Shown: positions 17,506 to 25,724, numbered from the stretch's first letter. The stretch: DNA of 35,486 nt from Methylobacterium indicum (GCF_001043895.1 NZ_JTHF01000161.1:1-35486), one strand, 5' to 3'. Notes: generated by a model from the sequence alone, not told the origin. Translations and numbers: made by a program.

Positions 17506-18159
17506 TTATTTGGCCTTGGGGGCCGGCGCCGCGAGCATCGTCTCGGTGGACTTCTTCAGGTGGGCGAGCAGGCCGTCGGCCCCGCCCTCCTGCAGCGGCT
17601 CGGAAAAGCCGGTGCGCAGGGTGCCGGCCTCGCTCACCGTCCCCTGGAGGTAGACGTCGGTGATGCGGTTCTCGGCGTTCAGCACGTAGTCGACCGGGGA
17701 GGTGTCGCCGCTGCCGTCCGTCACCGTGACGTGCACGATGCGGCCGGCCCCGCGGGCCTCGCTCTTCGGGTCGATGGCGAAGGTGCTGCCGGCCGCGGCG
17801 CTGAGCCGCGTGGCGTAGGTCGCCGACAGGTAGGGGCCGAAGGCTGCGGTCAGCTCCTGCTGCTTGGCCGCCGGAATGTCCTTCCAGCGGGTGCCGACCC
17901 CCAGGCGCAGCATCGCCGGCAGGTCGAAGGTCTCCTTCATCGGGCCGGACAGGATTTCGGCCCGGGCGCGCACGTCGCCGGCCTTCAGCGCCGCCTCGAG
18001 GGCGTCGGTCATCTTGCGCACGGTCGCGACCGCCGGGTCGCCCTCCCCGGCCGCAGCCGCGGGGGAAGCGGGGGCGGGCGTCTGGGCCAGGGCCGGCAGA
18101 GCCGCCGCCAGGCAGGCGGCGATCGTCAGGCTGCGCAGGGTCTCGCGTCGGGTCTGCAC
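17506..18159 (-). CDS. hpnM: Hopanoid-associated MlaC/Ttg2D-like periplasmic protein HpnM
   Basis: 217 residues. The N-terminal signal (TIAACLAAALPALAQ) is followed by an Ala/Pro-rich linker and a toluene-tolerance Ttg2D/MlaC-type lipid-binding domain: FDLPAMLRLGVGTRWKDIP, LTAAFGPYLSATYATRL, VDYVLNAENRITDVYLQGT. It probably shuttles a lipid, plausibly a hopanoid, across the periplasm. The start is set at GTG 18159 because AAGGAG lies nine bases upstream and it follows the hpnL stop by four bases; an ATG at 18198 would overlap hpnL. It is the second gene of the cluster. Confidence 0.88.
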   Translation of the reverse strand: MQTRRETLRSLTIAACLAAALPALAQTPAPASPAAAAGEGDPAVATVRKMTDALEAALKAGDVRARAEILSGPMKETFDLPAMLRLGVGTRWKDIPAAKQQELTAAFGPYLSATYATRLSAAAGSTFAIDPKSEARGAGRIVHVTVTDGSGDTSPVDYVLNAENRITDVYLQGTVSEAGTLRTGFSEPLQEGGADGLLAHLKKSTETMLAAPAPKAK

Positions 18160-18163
18160 CAGG

Positions 18164-19255
18164 TCACTCTCCTTTGCCGTCGGCGGGCGCCGCGGCATAG
18201 CCGAAGGCGGGCGCGTGAGTCCCGCCGCCGTGGGCCCGGCGCGGGCGCGTGAACGCCCGCAGGGCCGCGCCGATCCCGGCCGCCGGGCGGCGGCCCGGCT
18301 CGGTCTTGTCGTCTTCCATCGCGTGCCAGAGCATCAGGCTCGGCAGGCCGACCGCGAGGTCCGCCAGCCGCTTGATCAGCGACAGGGCGAGCGCCGCCTC
18401 GGCCGGGATGCCGAACACCGCGCAGAGCGCGATCAGGCCACCCTCCTGGGCCCCGAGCGCGCCCGGTACCGCGAAGGCGGCGCCGCGCACGGCCTGGGCC
18501 AGGCTCTCGATCACGATCGCCTCGAGGAAGCCGACCTCGTAGCCCATGAAGCGCAGGGCGATCCAGACCTCGAGGGTGCCGATGATCCAGCCGAACAGAT
18601 GCGTGCCGATGGCGGTGAGAATGCGGCCGCGGGCGGCGTAGAGGCCGCGCAGGCGCTCGAACAGCACGTCGACCGCGCCGAAGATCCGCCATTCGCGCCC
18701 GCTGGCGAAGCGGTTGATCGCGGCCTGGAGCAGGCTCTGCCCGAAGCGGCGCTGGATCAGGTAGAAGGCCAGCAGCGCCGGCGCCGCCACGACGAGGCCG
18801 AGGCCCACGTAATGCACGATCGGCCCGTCGCCGCCGAGCGCCACCAGGATGCCGAGGCCGGCGACCGTGAACAGGAACTGGGTGAGCGCCTGGACCATCA
18901 GGTCGACGAGGGTCGTCGCCCCCGACAGCGCGCCCGAGACCCGGTAGCGGGTGAGGAGCCGCGCGCCGATCAGGTCGCCGCCGACCTGGGCGACGGGAAG
19001 CAGGGTGTTGACCCCCTCGCGCACGAAGCGCACGTTGACGCAGTCGCGCAGCAGCGGCCTCTCGCCGCGGGGAAACACCACCCACCAGCCCAAGCCCGCC
19101 CAGGCCACGGCGACGAAGCGCGCCACGACGACCAGCACCGCACCCCAGCCCGACGCCCACAGGGCCGCCGCGACCGCCTCCGGCCCCGAGGAGACGAACA
19201 GGCCGATCACGGTGCAAAGGCCGGCGATCAGGCCCAGTGTCGTCAGTCGCTTCAT
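18164..19255 (-). CDS. hpnL: Hopanoid-associated membrane protein HpnL
   Basis: 363 residues with several membrane helices, from the lysylphosphatidylglycerol synthase transmembrane (UPF0104) family: TTLGLIAGLCTVIGLFVSSG at the start, QVGGDLIGARLLTRYRVSG in the middle, and AVPGALGAQEGGLIALCAVFG near the C-terminus. It is named HpnL in hopanoid clusters; a role in membrane distribution or flipping of hopanoids is presumed from context. First gene of the leftward set, nearly contiguous with hpnM, and divergent from the amidinotransferase across 297 bp. Start ATG 19255 with AGAGGG just upstream. Confidence 0.88.
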   Translation of the reverse strand: MKRLTTLGLIAGLCTVIGLFVSSGPEAVAAALWASGWGAVLVVVARFVAVAWAGLGWWVVFPRGERPLLRDCVNVRFVREGVNTLLPVAQVGGDLIGARLLTRYRVSGALSGATTLVDLMVQALTQFLFTVAGLGILVALGGDGPIVHYVGLGLVVAAPALLAFYLIQRRFGQSLLQAAINRFASGREWRIFGAVDVLFERLRGLYAARGRILTAIGTHLFGWIIGTLEVWIALRFMGYEVGFLEAIVIESLAQAVRGAAFAVPGALGAQEGGLIALCAVFGIPAEAALALSLIKRLADLAVGLPSLMLWHAMEDDKTEPGRRPAAGIGAALRAFTRPRRAHGGGTHAPAFGYAAAPADGKGE

Positions 19256-19552
19256 GACCCTCTTTCACTCGTCGCGGCGGCGGCCCCGGGGGCGCGCCAT
19301 TCCGGCAACGGAGTCGAAACAAAGCAGCGCCGTTGCATCCCGGCACGTTGCAGCTTTGATGGGCCCTGTCTATCACCGCCCGGACACAGTGCCGGTGAAA
19401 GCGGCACGATCCGCGGGCGCGGCGAGCCCGCCCAAGCATCGCCGCAAGCCTATGTTATGGCGCGTCTTCCAGACCGGCCGGCGCTACGCCGGCGGGGCCG
19501 GATCACGCGAGGAATGGCCGCTTTGTGACGGCCGTCAGGGGATGGACGAGGC
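19256..19552. other. Intergenic region between divergent hpnL and amidinotransferase
   Basis: 297 bp without a credible gene. It must hold the promoters of both the hopanoid cluster and the amidinotransferase. I see no clear operator or hairpin; TATGTTATGG near 19451 could be a -10-like element for the rightward gene. Confidence 0.4.
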
Positions 19553-20734
19553 ATGGACCGGGAGACGACCTTCGAGGCCGAGCGCGGCGCGCTCGACGAC
19601 GCAGCCGCGCACGACCTTTCGACGTTCCAGGGCGGCCCCGGCCGTGCCCCGGCGCCGCAATCGCCGGTCATGGCCTGGAACGAGTGGGATCCCCTCGAGG
19701 AGGTGATCGTCGGCTCGCTCGACGGCGCCACGATCCCGACCCATCACCTGACGGTGATCTTCAACCTGCCGCGGGCCGCCCAGCCGTTCTACCGGCTCGC
19801 CTCCGGCTGGAAGTACCCGGGCTTCATGAAGAAGCTGGCCCAGCAGGAGCTGGACGGCTTCATCAAGATCCTGGCCGGCGAGGGCGTGAAGATCCGCCGT
19901 CCCGATTCCGTGGACTTCTCGAAGAAGTTCAAGGCGCCGCGCTGGTCCTCGCGCGGCTTCTGCGTCGCCTGCCCGCGCGACCCGTACCTGGTGATCGGCG
20001 ACGAGATCATCGAGAGCCCGATGTGCTGGCGCTCGCGCTACTTCGAGGGCGACGCCTACCGCTCGCTGTTCAAGGAGTATTTCCGGGCCGGCGCGCGCTG
20101 GACCTCGGCGCCGCGGCCCCAGCTCACCGACGATCTGTATAACTACGACTACCGGGTGCCGAACCTGAAGGCCGGCGAACCGATGCAGTTCACGGTCAAC
20201 GAGTTCGAGCCGGTCTTCGACGCGGCGGACTTCGTGCGCTGCGGCCGCGACCTGTTCGTCACCCGCTCGAACGTGACCAACCTGATGGGCATCGAGTGGC
20301 TGCGCCGCCACCTCGGCCCGGGCTTCCGCATCCACGAGATCGAGAGCCGCTGCCCGCAGCCGATGCACATCGATTCGTCGTTCATGCCGCTCGCCCCCGG
20401 CAAGGTGCTGGTCAACCCCGACTACATCGACGTCGAGAAGCTGCCGGCGGTGCTCAAGAAGTGGGACGTGCTGATCGCCCCGCGACCCGACCCGGTCGAG
20501 GGCTTCATGAGCAAGATCTCGATGTGCTCGCCCTGGACCTCGATCAACGTGCTCGCCATCGACGAGAAGAAGATCGTGGTCGATGCGAGCCAGCCGACGC
20601 TGATCAAGGCGCTCAAGGACTGGGGCTTCGACCCGATCCCGACGCCGTTCCTGTCCTACGGCCCGTTCGGCGGCTCGTTCCACTGCGCCACGCTCGACGT
20701 GCGCCGGCGCGGCCCGCTGAAGTCGTACTTCTAA
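19553..20734 (+). CDS. Arginine amidinotransferase (AGAT/StrB-like)
   Basis: 393 residues, cytoplasmic, of the glycine amidinotransferase family, which moves the amidino group of arginine onto an amine. The catalytic residues align: Asp in FDAADFVRCGRDLFV (about 222-236), His in QPMHIDSSF (about 272) and nucleophile Cys378 in GGSFHCATLDVRR. Length fits AGAT and StrB. The acceptor cannot be read from sequence. Its divergent position beside hpnLMIJK suggests the aminocyclitol of BHT cyclitol ether rather than glycine; StrB-type relatives act on aminocyclitols. Start ATG 19553. A 17-bp hairpin terminator follows. Confidence 0.88.
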   Translation: MDRETTFEAERGALDDAAAHDLSTFQGGPGRAPAPQSPVMAWNEWDPLEEVIVGSLDGATIPTHHLTVIFNLPRAAQPFYRLASGWKYPGFMKKLAQQELDGFIKILAGEGVKIRRPDSVDFSKKFKAPRWSSRGFCVACPRDPYLVIGDEIIESPMCWRSRYFEGDAYRSLFKEYFRAGARWTSAPRPQLTDDLYNYDYRVPNLKAGEPMQFTVNEFEPVFDAADFVRCGRDLFVTRSNVTNLMGIEWLRRHLGPGFRIHEIESRCPQPMHIDSSFMPLAPGKVLVNPDYIDVEKLPAVLKKWDVLIAPRPDPVEGFMSKISMCSPWTSINVLAIDEKKIVVDASQPTLIKALKDWGFDPIPTPFLSYGPFGGSFHCATLDVRRRGPLKSYF

Positions 20735-20785
20735 GCAGATTTCGCCGAAGTGGAGACCGGTTCGGCGGCAAAAACCTGCGACACA
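20735..20785. repeat. Palindromic intergenic repeat, copy C (diverged)
   Basis: GCAGATTTCGCCGAAGTGGAGACCGGTTCGGCGGCAAAAACCTGC follows, in the reverse orientation, the pattern of copy B (GCATTTTCCGACGAAGTGGATGCCGGTTCGTCGAAGAAAATGC), with several changes. It begins right at the amidinotransferase stop codon. Confidence 0.55.
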
Positions 20786-20842
20786 ACAAGACCCTGAGCG
20801 GGCGAAGCGTTGGCCTGCCAACGCAAGTCTGCTTGGGATCCC

Positions 20843-20877
20843 GGAGATCCGGCCCGCTCGAGGCGAGCCGGATCTCC
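20843..20877. repeat. Inverted repeat downstream of amidinotransferase
   Basis: GGAGATCCGGC and GCCGGATCTCC pair perfectly (11 bp) around 13 bases. It lies just before the terminator at 20896 and may be part of a tandem termination region or the tail of the repeat element. Confidence 0.5.
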
Positions 20878-20895
20878 CCTCGGGGATACCGAACG

Positions 20896-20933
20896 CGAAG
20901 AGGCCCGCCACCATCCGGTGGCGGGCCTCTTCG
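20896..20933. terminator. Bidirectional terminator, 17-bp perfect stem
   Basis: CGAAGAGGCCCGCCACC pairs along its whole length with GGTGGCGGGCCTCTTCG around an ATCC loop. It lies between the convergent amidinotransferase (stop 20734) and the DUF3313 lipoprotein (stop 20963). Confidence 0.85.
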
Positions 20934-20962
20934 TTCGTGCGGACGGGCCGGACGGAGTTCCG

Positions 20963-21850
20963 TCAGCGCCCGGCGGTCGCGCCCTTGTCGGTCCAGTCCG
21001 GCGGCAGGCCGAAGGAATCGCCGACGATGCCGTCGACGCCGGGGGCCCGGCCGAAGGCCTGGCAATCGGGGTCGCGGGGCATCTCGCCGAGCATCGTCAC
21101 GCGGATGCGCTCGTAGGTCGGGATGGTCAGCTCGGACTCGAACGGGTCCTCGCCGGTGGCGAGGTAGGAGCCGAAATCCTGGCCGAAATCGCCGGCGAGG
21201 TCGTAGATGTCGGCGATGGGCGAGAACCGGGCCTGGTTGGTGAAGGAGTTGGCGCCCCCGGCCCACACCATCGCGGCGCGCTGCTGGCGTCGCGCGTCGA
21301 GGGCCTCGGCCTCGATCGTGAGGTCGCCGAGGCCGATCGGCAGGCGCGGCACCGGCACCTTGCCGATCGTGTCGGCGAAGCCGACGCCGACCTGCGCCGC
21401 GATGGTGATCGCCGCCGAGGCGCCGATGGCGACGCCGGAGGCCGGCACGTTGGTGAGGCCGGCCCGGGTGATGTTGGCCCGCACGGTCAGGTCGGCCGGG
21501 CCCGACGAGACCACGTCGTAGCGCAGCGACAGCTCGTAGCAGAGCGCCCGGTCGGCCGCGTTGGCGACCACGTGGCGCTCCCTCTCGGTCAGGACCGGGC
21601 CCGCGACCGCGGCCGGAAAGGTGGTGGGGATGATGCGCACCGTGCGCACCCGCGCCATCGCCGCCTTGTCGATGAAGATCCGCGACTTCGTGGCGGTGGC
21701 CTCGCTCGGCGTCAGGTGGTCGTAGTTGGTCAGGAGTCCGGTCTGCGTGAGCACCGGCGTGGCGCAGCCGGCGAGCAGCGCCAAGGTCGTCACGGCCGCG
21801 ACGCGGCGGGCGGCCCGCGCGTTCAAGGCAGCCTTGATGGTCGTCCGCAT
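20963..21850 (-). CDS. DUF3313-type lipoprotein
   Basis: 295 residues. The lipobox LLAGC (Cys near residue 29) follows a basic, hydrophobic leader, so the protein is a lipoprotein anchored in inner or outer membrane. The remainder resembles DUF3313: LLTNYDHLTPSEATATKSRIF, ELSLRYDVVSSGPADLTVRA, VGFADTIGKVPVP, and a long C-terminal part not seen in the smallest members. Function unknown. Start ATG 21850 gives the cleanest lipoprotein signal; an upstream in-frame start at 21901 would add 17 residues without a leader. Monocistronic. Confidence 0.8.
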   Translation of the reverse strand: MRTTIKAALNARAARRVAAVTTLALLAGCATPVLTQTGLLTNYDHLTPSEATATKSRIFIDKAAMARVRTVRIIPTTFPAAVAGPVLTERERHVVANAADRALCYELSLRYDVVSSGPADLTVRANITRAGLTNVPASGVAIGASAAITIAAQVGVGFADTIGKVPVPRLPIGLGDLTIEAEALDARRQQRAAMVWAGGANSFTNQARFSPIADIYDLAGDFGQDFGSYLATGEDPFESELTIPTYERIRVTMLGEMPRDPDCQAFGRAPGVDGIVGDSFGLPPDWTDKGATAGR

Positions 21851-22097
21851 TCGGTCGCTTTCCCGGATCGCGTGAAGCCGGACCCCCGGGCATCCCGTCA
21901 TGGATTCCCGAAGGCCGGCTCCCGGCGGCGCGCGAGCGGACCCCGAGAGGCACGCCGCGCCGTTATGTCGTCGAGCCTAACGGTCGCCGGCCGGCCGGGA
22001 AAGCCGAGCTTGACCGCGAGCGCCGCTTCGCCCCGGGCTGTAACGCTTGGGCCACATTGTTTCCGATGTCCGCGCCGCGCCCCGGGCGCGCGACCGG

Positions 22098-22886
22098 TCA
22101 GGCCAGGGCTGCCATGCTGCAGCTCTGGCCGCCATCGACCGGCAGGCACACCCCGGTGATGAAGCGGGCCTCGTCGGAAGCGAGGAAGACCGCCGCATGG
22201 GCGATGTCCCAGGCTTCGCCCAAGCGCCCCAGCGGCACCCGACGGTCGCGGCCCGATTCGGGGGTGACGGCACCGCGGCACTCGTCGGCCAGGGTCGTGT
22301 CGAGGAGGCCCGGCAGGATGGCGTTGGCCCGGATGCCGTCGCGGGCATATTGCATCGCCACCGACACGGTCGCCTGGTTCACCGCCGCCTTGGCGGCCGC
22401 ATAGGCGAAGGACGGGGCCCCGGCCCAGCGCAAGGCCGCGATCGACGAGATGTTGACGACGGCGCCGGAGCGCCGCGCCCGCATCCCCGGCAGCACCGCC
22501 TTGCAGGTGCGCCAGACCCCGCCGACATTGATCTCGATCGCCCGGCGCCAGCTCTCCTCGTCGAGGTCCTCCGGCCCGCCGGCCTCGGGCTGGCCGACAT
22601 TGTTGTGCAGGATGTCGATGCGGCCGAAGCGGGCCTCGCCGGCGGCGACCGCCCGGGCCACCGCGTCGTAATCGGTGACGTCGGCGGCGAGCGCCTCGGC
22701 CTCGTTGCCTTCCTCGGCGATGATCTGCGCCGTCTCCTCGGCGGCGGCGAGGCCCCGGTCGACGCAGACCACCCGGGCGCCCTCCCGGGCGAAGGCGACG
22801 GCCACGGCCTTGCCGTTGCCCCAACCGGTGCCGGACGAGCCGGCCCCGAACACGATCGCGACCTTCTTCAGCAGGCGTGTCGACAT
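22098..22886 (-). CDS. Short-chain dehydrogenase/reductase (SDR)
   Basis: 262 residues, classical SDR. Cofactor motif GAGSSGTGWGNG (14-25, a variant of TGxxxGxG), NNVG at 95-98, catalytic Ser147 or Ser148, Tyr162 and Lys166 (YAAAK), and the C-terminal FITGVCLPVDGGQS. The extra GWGNG after the glycine motif is seen in a subset annotated as 3-oxoacyl-ACP reductase or glucose 1-dehydrogenase-like. The substrate is unknown and no pathway neighbour is present. Start ATG 22886. Confidence 0.88.
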   Translation of the reverse strand: MSTRLLKKVAIVFGAGSSGTGWGNGKAVAVAFAREGARVVCVDRGLAAAEETAQIIAEEGNEAEALAADVTDYDAVARAVAAGEARFGRIDILHNNVGQPEAGGPEDLDEESWRRAIEINVGGVWRTCKAVLPGMRARRSGAVVNISSIAALRWAGAPSFAYAAAKAAVNQATVSVAMQYARDGIRANAILPGLLDTTLADECRGAVTPESGRDRRVPLGRLGEAWDIAHAAVFLASDEARFITGVCLPVDGGQSCSMAALA

Positions 22887-23020
22887 GGGCCCGGCCTCCG
22901 CGCTCGGCGGAGAGACTCGCGGCAAATGCCGGGCGGGCGCAACGGGCGGGGAAGCAGGGCGGCCAGTCTCGGTCCGCATGTCTGCACCGGTATCGCGGCG
23001 GTCCCGTCCGTCGGGGAGAA

Positions 23021-23227
23021 TCAGGCTCCGGCGGGCCGGCCTCCCCGGGCCCAGCGCCAGGCCGCGAGGCCGACCGCCAGCGCGAGGGCGACCTGGGCCA
23101 GGCTCCCCTCCCCGAGATGGGCATGGCCGAGGCCGTACCGCACGGCGAGGCGCACGAGCGTCCCGGCGATCCAGTAGCCGAGGCAGAAGGTCAGGGCGGC
23201 GACGAGGAGGGCGACGAAATCGTTCAC
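23021..23227 (-). CDS. Small two-helix membrane protein
   Basis: 68 residues from GTG 23227. Two hydrophobic helices (FVALLVAALTFCLGYWIAGTL and SLAQVALALAVGLAAWRW) are joined by a short loop with His and Gly, ending in RGGRPAGA. A GGGGG run about eight bases upstream may serve as ribosome site. No family recognised. The reading frame is open further upstream, but that part overlaps the GST gene out of frame. Coding is likely because of the clean hydrophobic pattern, but not certain. Confidence 0.5.
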   Translation of the reverse strand: MNDFVALLVAALTFCLGYWIAGTLVRLAVRYGLGHAHLGEGSLAQVALALAVGLAAWRWARGGRPAGA

Positions 23228-23388
23228 GAGCGAAACCCCCGCGGGCGAGGACACCGTGGCGCCGCCTCGACGGGCCGGCGAAGCGGCGCCCGTGCCAGGA
23301 TAGCGCGGCCTGGCTTGTGCCGGGCCGTCCGCCCGGCACCGGGCAGCCGCTCGACGTCCAGCAAGAGCCGCGCCACCGCCGCGTCGGG

Positions 23389-23994
23389 TCAGTCCGGGCG
23401 GGTCGCCTGCATCGAGGGGCGCTCGCCGAAGCGGGCGTACCAGGAGGCCGCCGCGGGAGCGCGCTCGCGCCAGCCGAGATCGGGAAGGCGCAGGTCGAGA
23501 TAGCCGAGGGCGCAGCCATACGTGATGGTGGCGATGTCGACCCGATCGCCGAACGCGCCCGCCGCCGCTTCGATCCGCGCCAGGGCATCGCCGATCTTCT
23601 CGCGCTGGCCGGCGACCCAGGCGGTGGAGCGCTCGCCCTCCTGGCGCACCCGGGTCTCGTAGACGCACAGCAGCGCGGCATCGAGCAGGCCGTCGCCGGT
23701 CGATTGCGCGGTCAGCGCCGCCCAGCGGGCCGGCCCCGCCGCGGGAAACAGGCCGCCCTGCCCGAGATGGTCGAGGTACTCGCAGATCACCCGGCTGTCG
23801 GCGAGCGCGGTGCCGTCGTCGAGGATCAGGGTCGGCACCTGCCCGAGCGGGTTCTGGGCCCGGATCGTGGCGTCGCGGTTGATCGGGTGGGCGGCAGCTG
23901 GCAGCAGCTCCAACCGGTCGGCGAGGCCGAGCTCGTGGGCGGCCACCAGCACCTTGCGGACGAAGGGCGAGGCCTTGGCGTAGAACAGCTTCAT
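23389..23994 (-). CDS. Glutathione S-transferase family protein
   Basis: 201 residues. The thioredoxin-like N-terminal domain (MKLFYAKASPFVRKVLVAAHELGL, QNPLGQVPTLILDDG with cis-Pro, LADSRVICEYLD) is followed by an all-helical C-terminal domain (ITYGCALGYLDLRLPDLGW). The Ser in KASPFVRK is the likely glutathione-activating residue. Probably a cytosolic detoxification or thiol-transfer enzyme; substrate unknown. The start is well supported by GGAGGAGA four bases before ATG 23994. Confidence 0.9.
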   Translation of the reverse strand: MKLFYAKASPFVRKVLVAAHELGLADRLELLPAAAHPINRDATIRAQNPLGQVPTLILDDGTALADSRVICEYLDHLGQGGLFPAAGPARWAALTAQSTGDGLLDAALLCVYETRVRQEGERSTAWVAGQREKIGDALARIEAAAGAFGDRVDIATITYGCALGYLDLRLPDLGWRERAPAAASWYARFGERPSMQATRPD

Positions 23995-24028
23995 CGGGTC
24001 TCCTCCGGATTTTTCTTCTGTCGTCGGC

Positions 24029-24064
24029 GGGGCGTCTCGTCCGCCTCGGCGGAAGAGGCGCCCC
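24029..24064 (-). terminator. Hairpin between the hydrolase-like gene and the GST gene
   Basis: GGGGCG-t-CTC-g-TCCGCC pairs with GGCGGA-a-GAG-g-CGCCCC around TC. It follows the hydrolase-like gene (stop 24127) and precedes the GST gene (start 23994) on the same strand. No immediate T-run. Confidence 0.5.
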
Positions 24065-24126
24065 TTCGCATCAGGGCGCGGTCGCGACGGCGGGACCCGT
24101 TCCGGTCGCCGTCGTCGGCCGGCCGC

Positions 24127-25338
24127 TCACTGCCCCCGGGCCGATCCCGCCGGCTTCGCGGCCGGTTTGGCGGCCGGCTTGGCCGGGACCGGCGCGGCGA
24201 CCGCCGTTCCGGGCTTCGGCGGGGCCGGCGGGCGCGGGGTCTCGACGGAGAGCCGCCGCACCGGCCAGCCGTCGCTCCAGCGCTCCATGTCGGTGAAGCG
24301 CGGGTTGCTCTTCAGGCTCGTGGCGGTCTGGCCCGAGAAGGCGGCCGCCGCCGCCATGTCGAAGGTCTTCCAGACCGCGAGGTAGTCGAGGCTGTCGGTG
24401 CCCGCGCCGTTGATCTGCCCGACCAGGACGGTCTGCTCGCCGGTCAGCGTCATGTCGGCGGACCACTTGAACGGGGCCGGCTTCTGCTTCGGGTCCGGGG
24501 TCGGCAGCTTCAGCTGGGCGACGTCGTAGGCCGTGTTGACGCCGGCGGGCGAGGCCAGGGTGGCCGACAGCGCCGGGAAGCCGTGGTCGTCGGAGAGCGC
24601 CCGGACCATCAGCTTGTGATCGGTCGGCACGGCGGTCGCCTCGCGCATCACCCGCCGGGCGGCGATGTCGGCGGCCCGCGCGTCGCGGTCGCCGATCACC
24701 GTGACGATGAGCGTCGCGGGATCGATGGCGTTGAGGTCGTGGAGCGCGATGCCCCGGGCCTTGTCGTCCCGGGCGATGCCGCCCGGCATCGCCCCGAAGA
24801 TCAGCCGTGGCACCGGCAGGCCGGTCTCCCGCGCATGCGCCGCGAGGTTCGCTGCCAGCGGCACCCCGGCGAGATGGCCGACCAGCGCCACGCGGGTCGT
24901 GTCGGGCTTGGCTTCCTGGTCGCCGGCGAGCTCGGCGAGCGCGTCCTTGACGAGGTTGGCCGCGATGCCGCTCGCATCCACCGGCCGGGTGCGGCCCACC
25001 TCCTGGAAGCGCGGAAACAGCACGAGGTAGCCGGAGCGCGCGAGGTGCTCGATGAAGGAGCCGTAGGCCTGCGGGTTCACCGCCCCCCAGGCATGCAGCA
25101 TCACCGCCACCGGGCGTCCCTGCTCGGGAGCCGCGCCGTTGCCGTAATAGGCCAGCGTGACCGCTCCAGCGCGGCCGAGCACCCGTTTCACCACGCTGGC
25201 GCTGGCATAGCCCTGGCCTCCCGGCCCCTCCTTGGGCTGGGCGGGCGGCGTGGCGGCGCCGGCGCCTGGCGCGCCGCCGAGGACCACGAAGGCCAGGGCG
25301 AGCGGAAGGGCGAGGCGGGTGAAGGTTAGCGGCGGCAT
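24127..25338 (-). CDS. Exported alpha/beta-hydrolase-like protein lacking the nucleophile Ser
   Basis: About 403 residues. Signal peptide 1-28 (LALPLALAFVVLGGAPGAGA). An alpha/beta-hydrolase-like domain follows: VAVMLHAWGAVNPQAYGSFIEHLARSG, then VALVGHLAGVPLAA where the nucleophile elbow reads Gly154-His155-Leu156-Ala157-Gly158, with Leu in place of Ser. A late DDHGFPAL could supply His. The C-terminal third has ADMTLTGEQTVLVGQINGAG and a Pro/Ala/Lys-rich tail with PAKPAAKPAAKPAG repeats. It may be a pseudoenzyme or binding protein. The start is chosen for the signal peptide; an in-frame ATG at 25437 has a better-placed GGA and would add 33 residues. Confidence 0.7.
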   Translation of the reverse strand: MPPLTFTRLALPLALAFVVLGGAPGAGAATPPAQPKEGPGGQGYASASVVKRVLGRAGAVTLAYYGNGAAPEQGRPVAVMLHAWGAVNPQAYGSFIEHLARSGYLVLFPRFQEVGRTRPVDASGIAANLVKDALAELAGDQEAKPDTTRVALVGHLAGVPLAANLAAHARETGLPVPRLIFGAMPGGIARDDKARGIALHDLNAIDPATLIVTVIGDRDARAADIAARRVMREATAVPTDHKLMVRALSDDHGFPALSATLASPAGVNTAYDVAQLKLPTPDPKQKPAPFKWSADMTLTGEQTVLVGQINGAGTDSLDYLAVWKTFDMAAAAAFSGQTATSLKSNPRFTDMERWSDGWPVRRLSVETPRPPAPPKPGTAVAAPVPAKPAAKPAAKPAGSARGQ

Positions 25339-25511
25339 GAGGCTGGGGGGCTGGCGGCTCGGGAGCCGCACCCCACACTGTTTCGCGCCCGCACTCAAGG
25401 CACGATCGACCGGCAAGGGGGTGTTCCTGCCCGTCATGTCGTTTCCACGGTACAGTCCCGCTCCCACGATCGGGTCCGGACGCCGAACGGTTCCTCGTGC
25501 GGCGCAAATGC

Positions 25512-25724
25512 CTAGCGTCGGGATCCGGGGTCGTCGCCCAGCACGGCGTGCAGCTGCTCGACCAGGGCGTCGAGTTCCCGCGGCACCGGCGCGTCGCTCA
25601 CATCCGTGTACATCGCCCGCAGGTCGTGCCCGAGCTTGGCAAGCAGCAACGCATCGGCGAGCGAAGACGCCGTGATGTGCGTCTGGCCGAAGCTCGCGGC
25701 GTGATTGCTCGGAATCAGCTTCAT
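25512..25724 (-). CDS. NepR-like anti-sigma factor (orphan)
   Basis: 70 residues. The region 31-58 (LGHDLRAMYTDVSDAPVP then ELDALVEQL) follows the NepR pattern, where a helix ending LRxxYxDV is joined through PVP to a second amphipathic helix. NepR proteins hold the ECF sigma factor EcfG inactive until the response regulator PhyR, once phosphorylated, pulls them away in the alphaproteobacterial general stress response. Neither phyR nor ecfG is adjacent, so this would be a solitary paralogue. Start ATG 25724. The call rests on pattern recognition over about 28 residues. Confidence 0.6.
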   Translation of the reverse strand: MKLIPSNHAASFGQTHITASSLADALLLAKLGHDLRAMYTDVSDAPVPRELDALVEQLHAVLGDDPGSRR

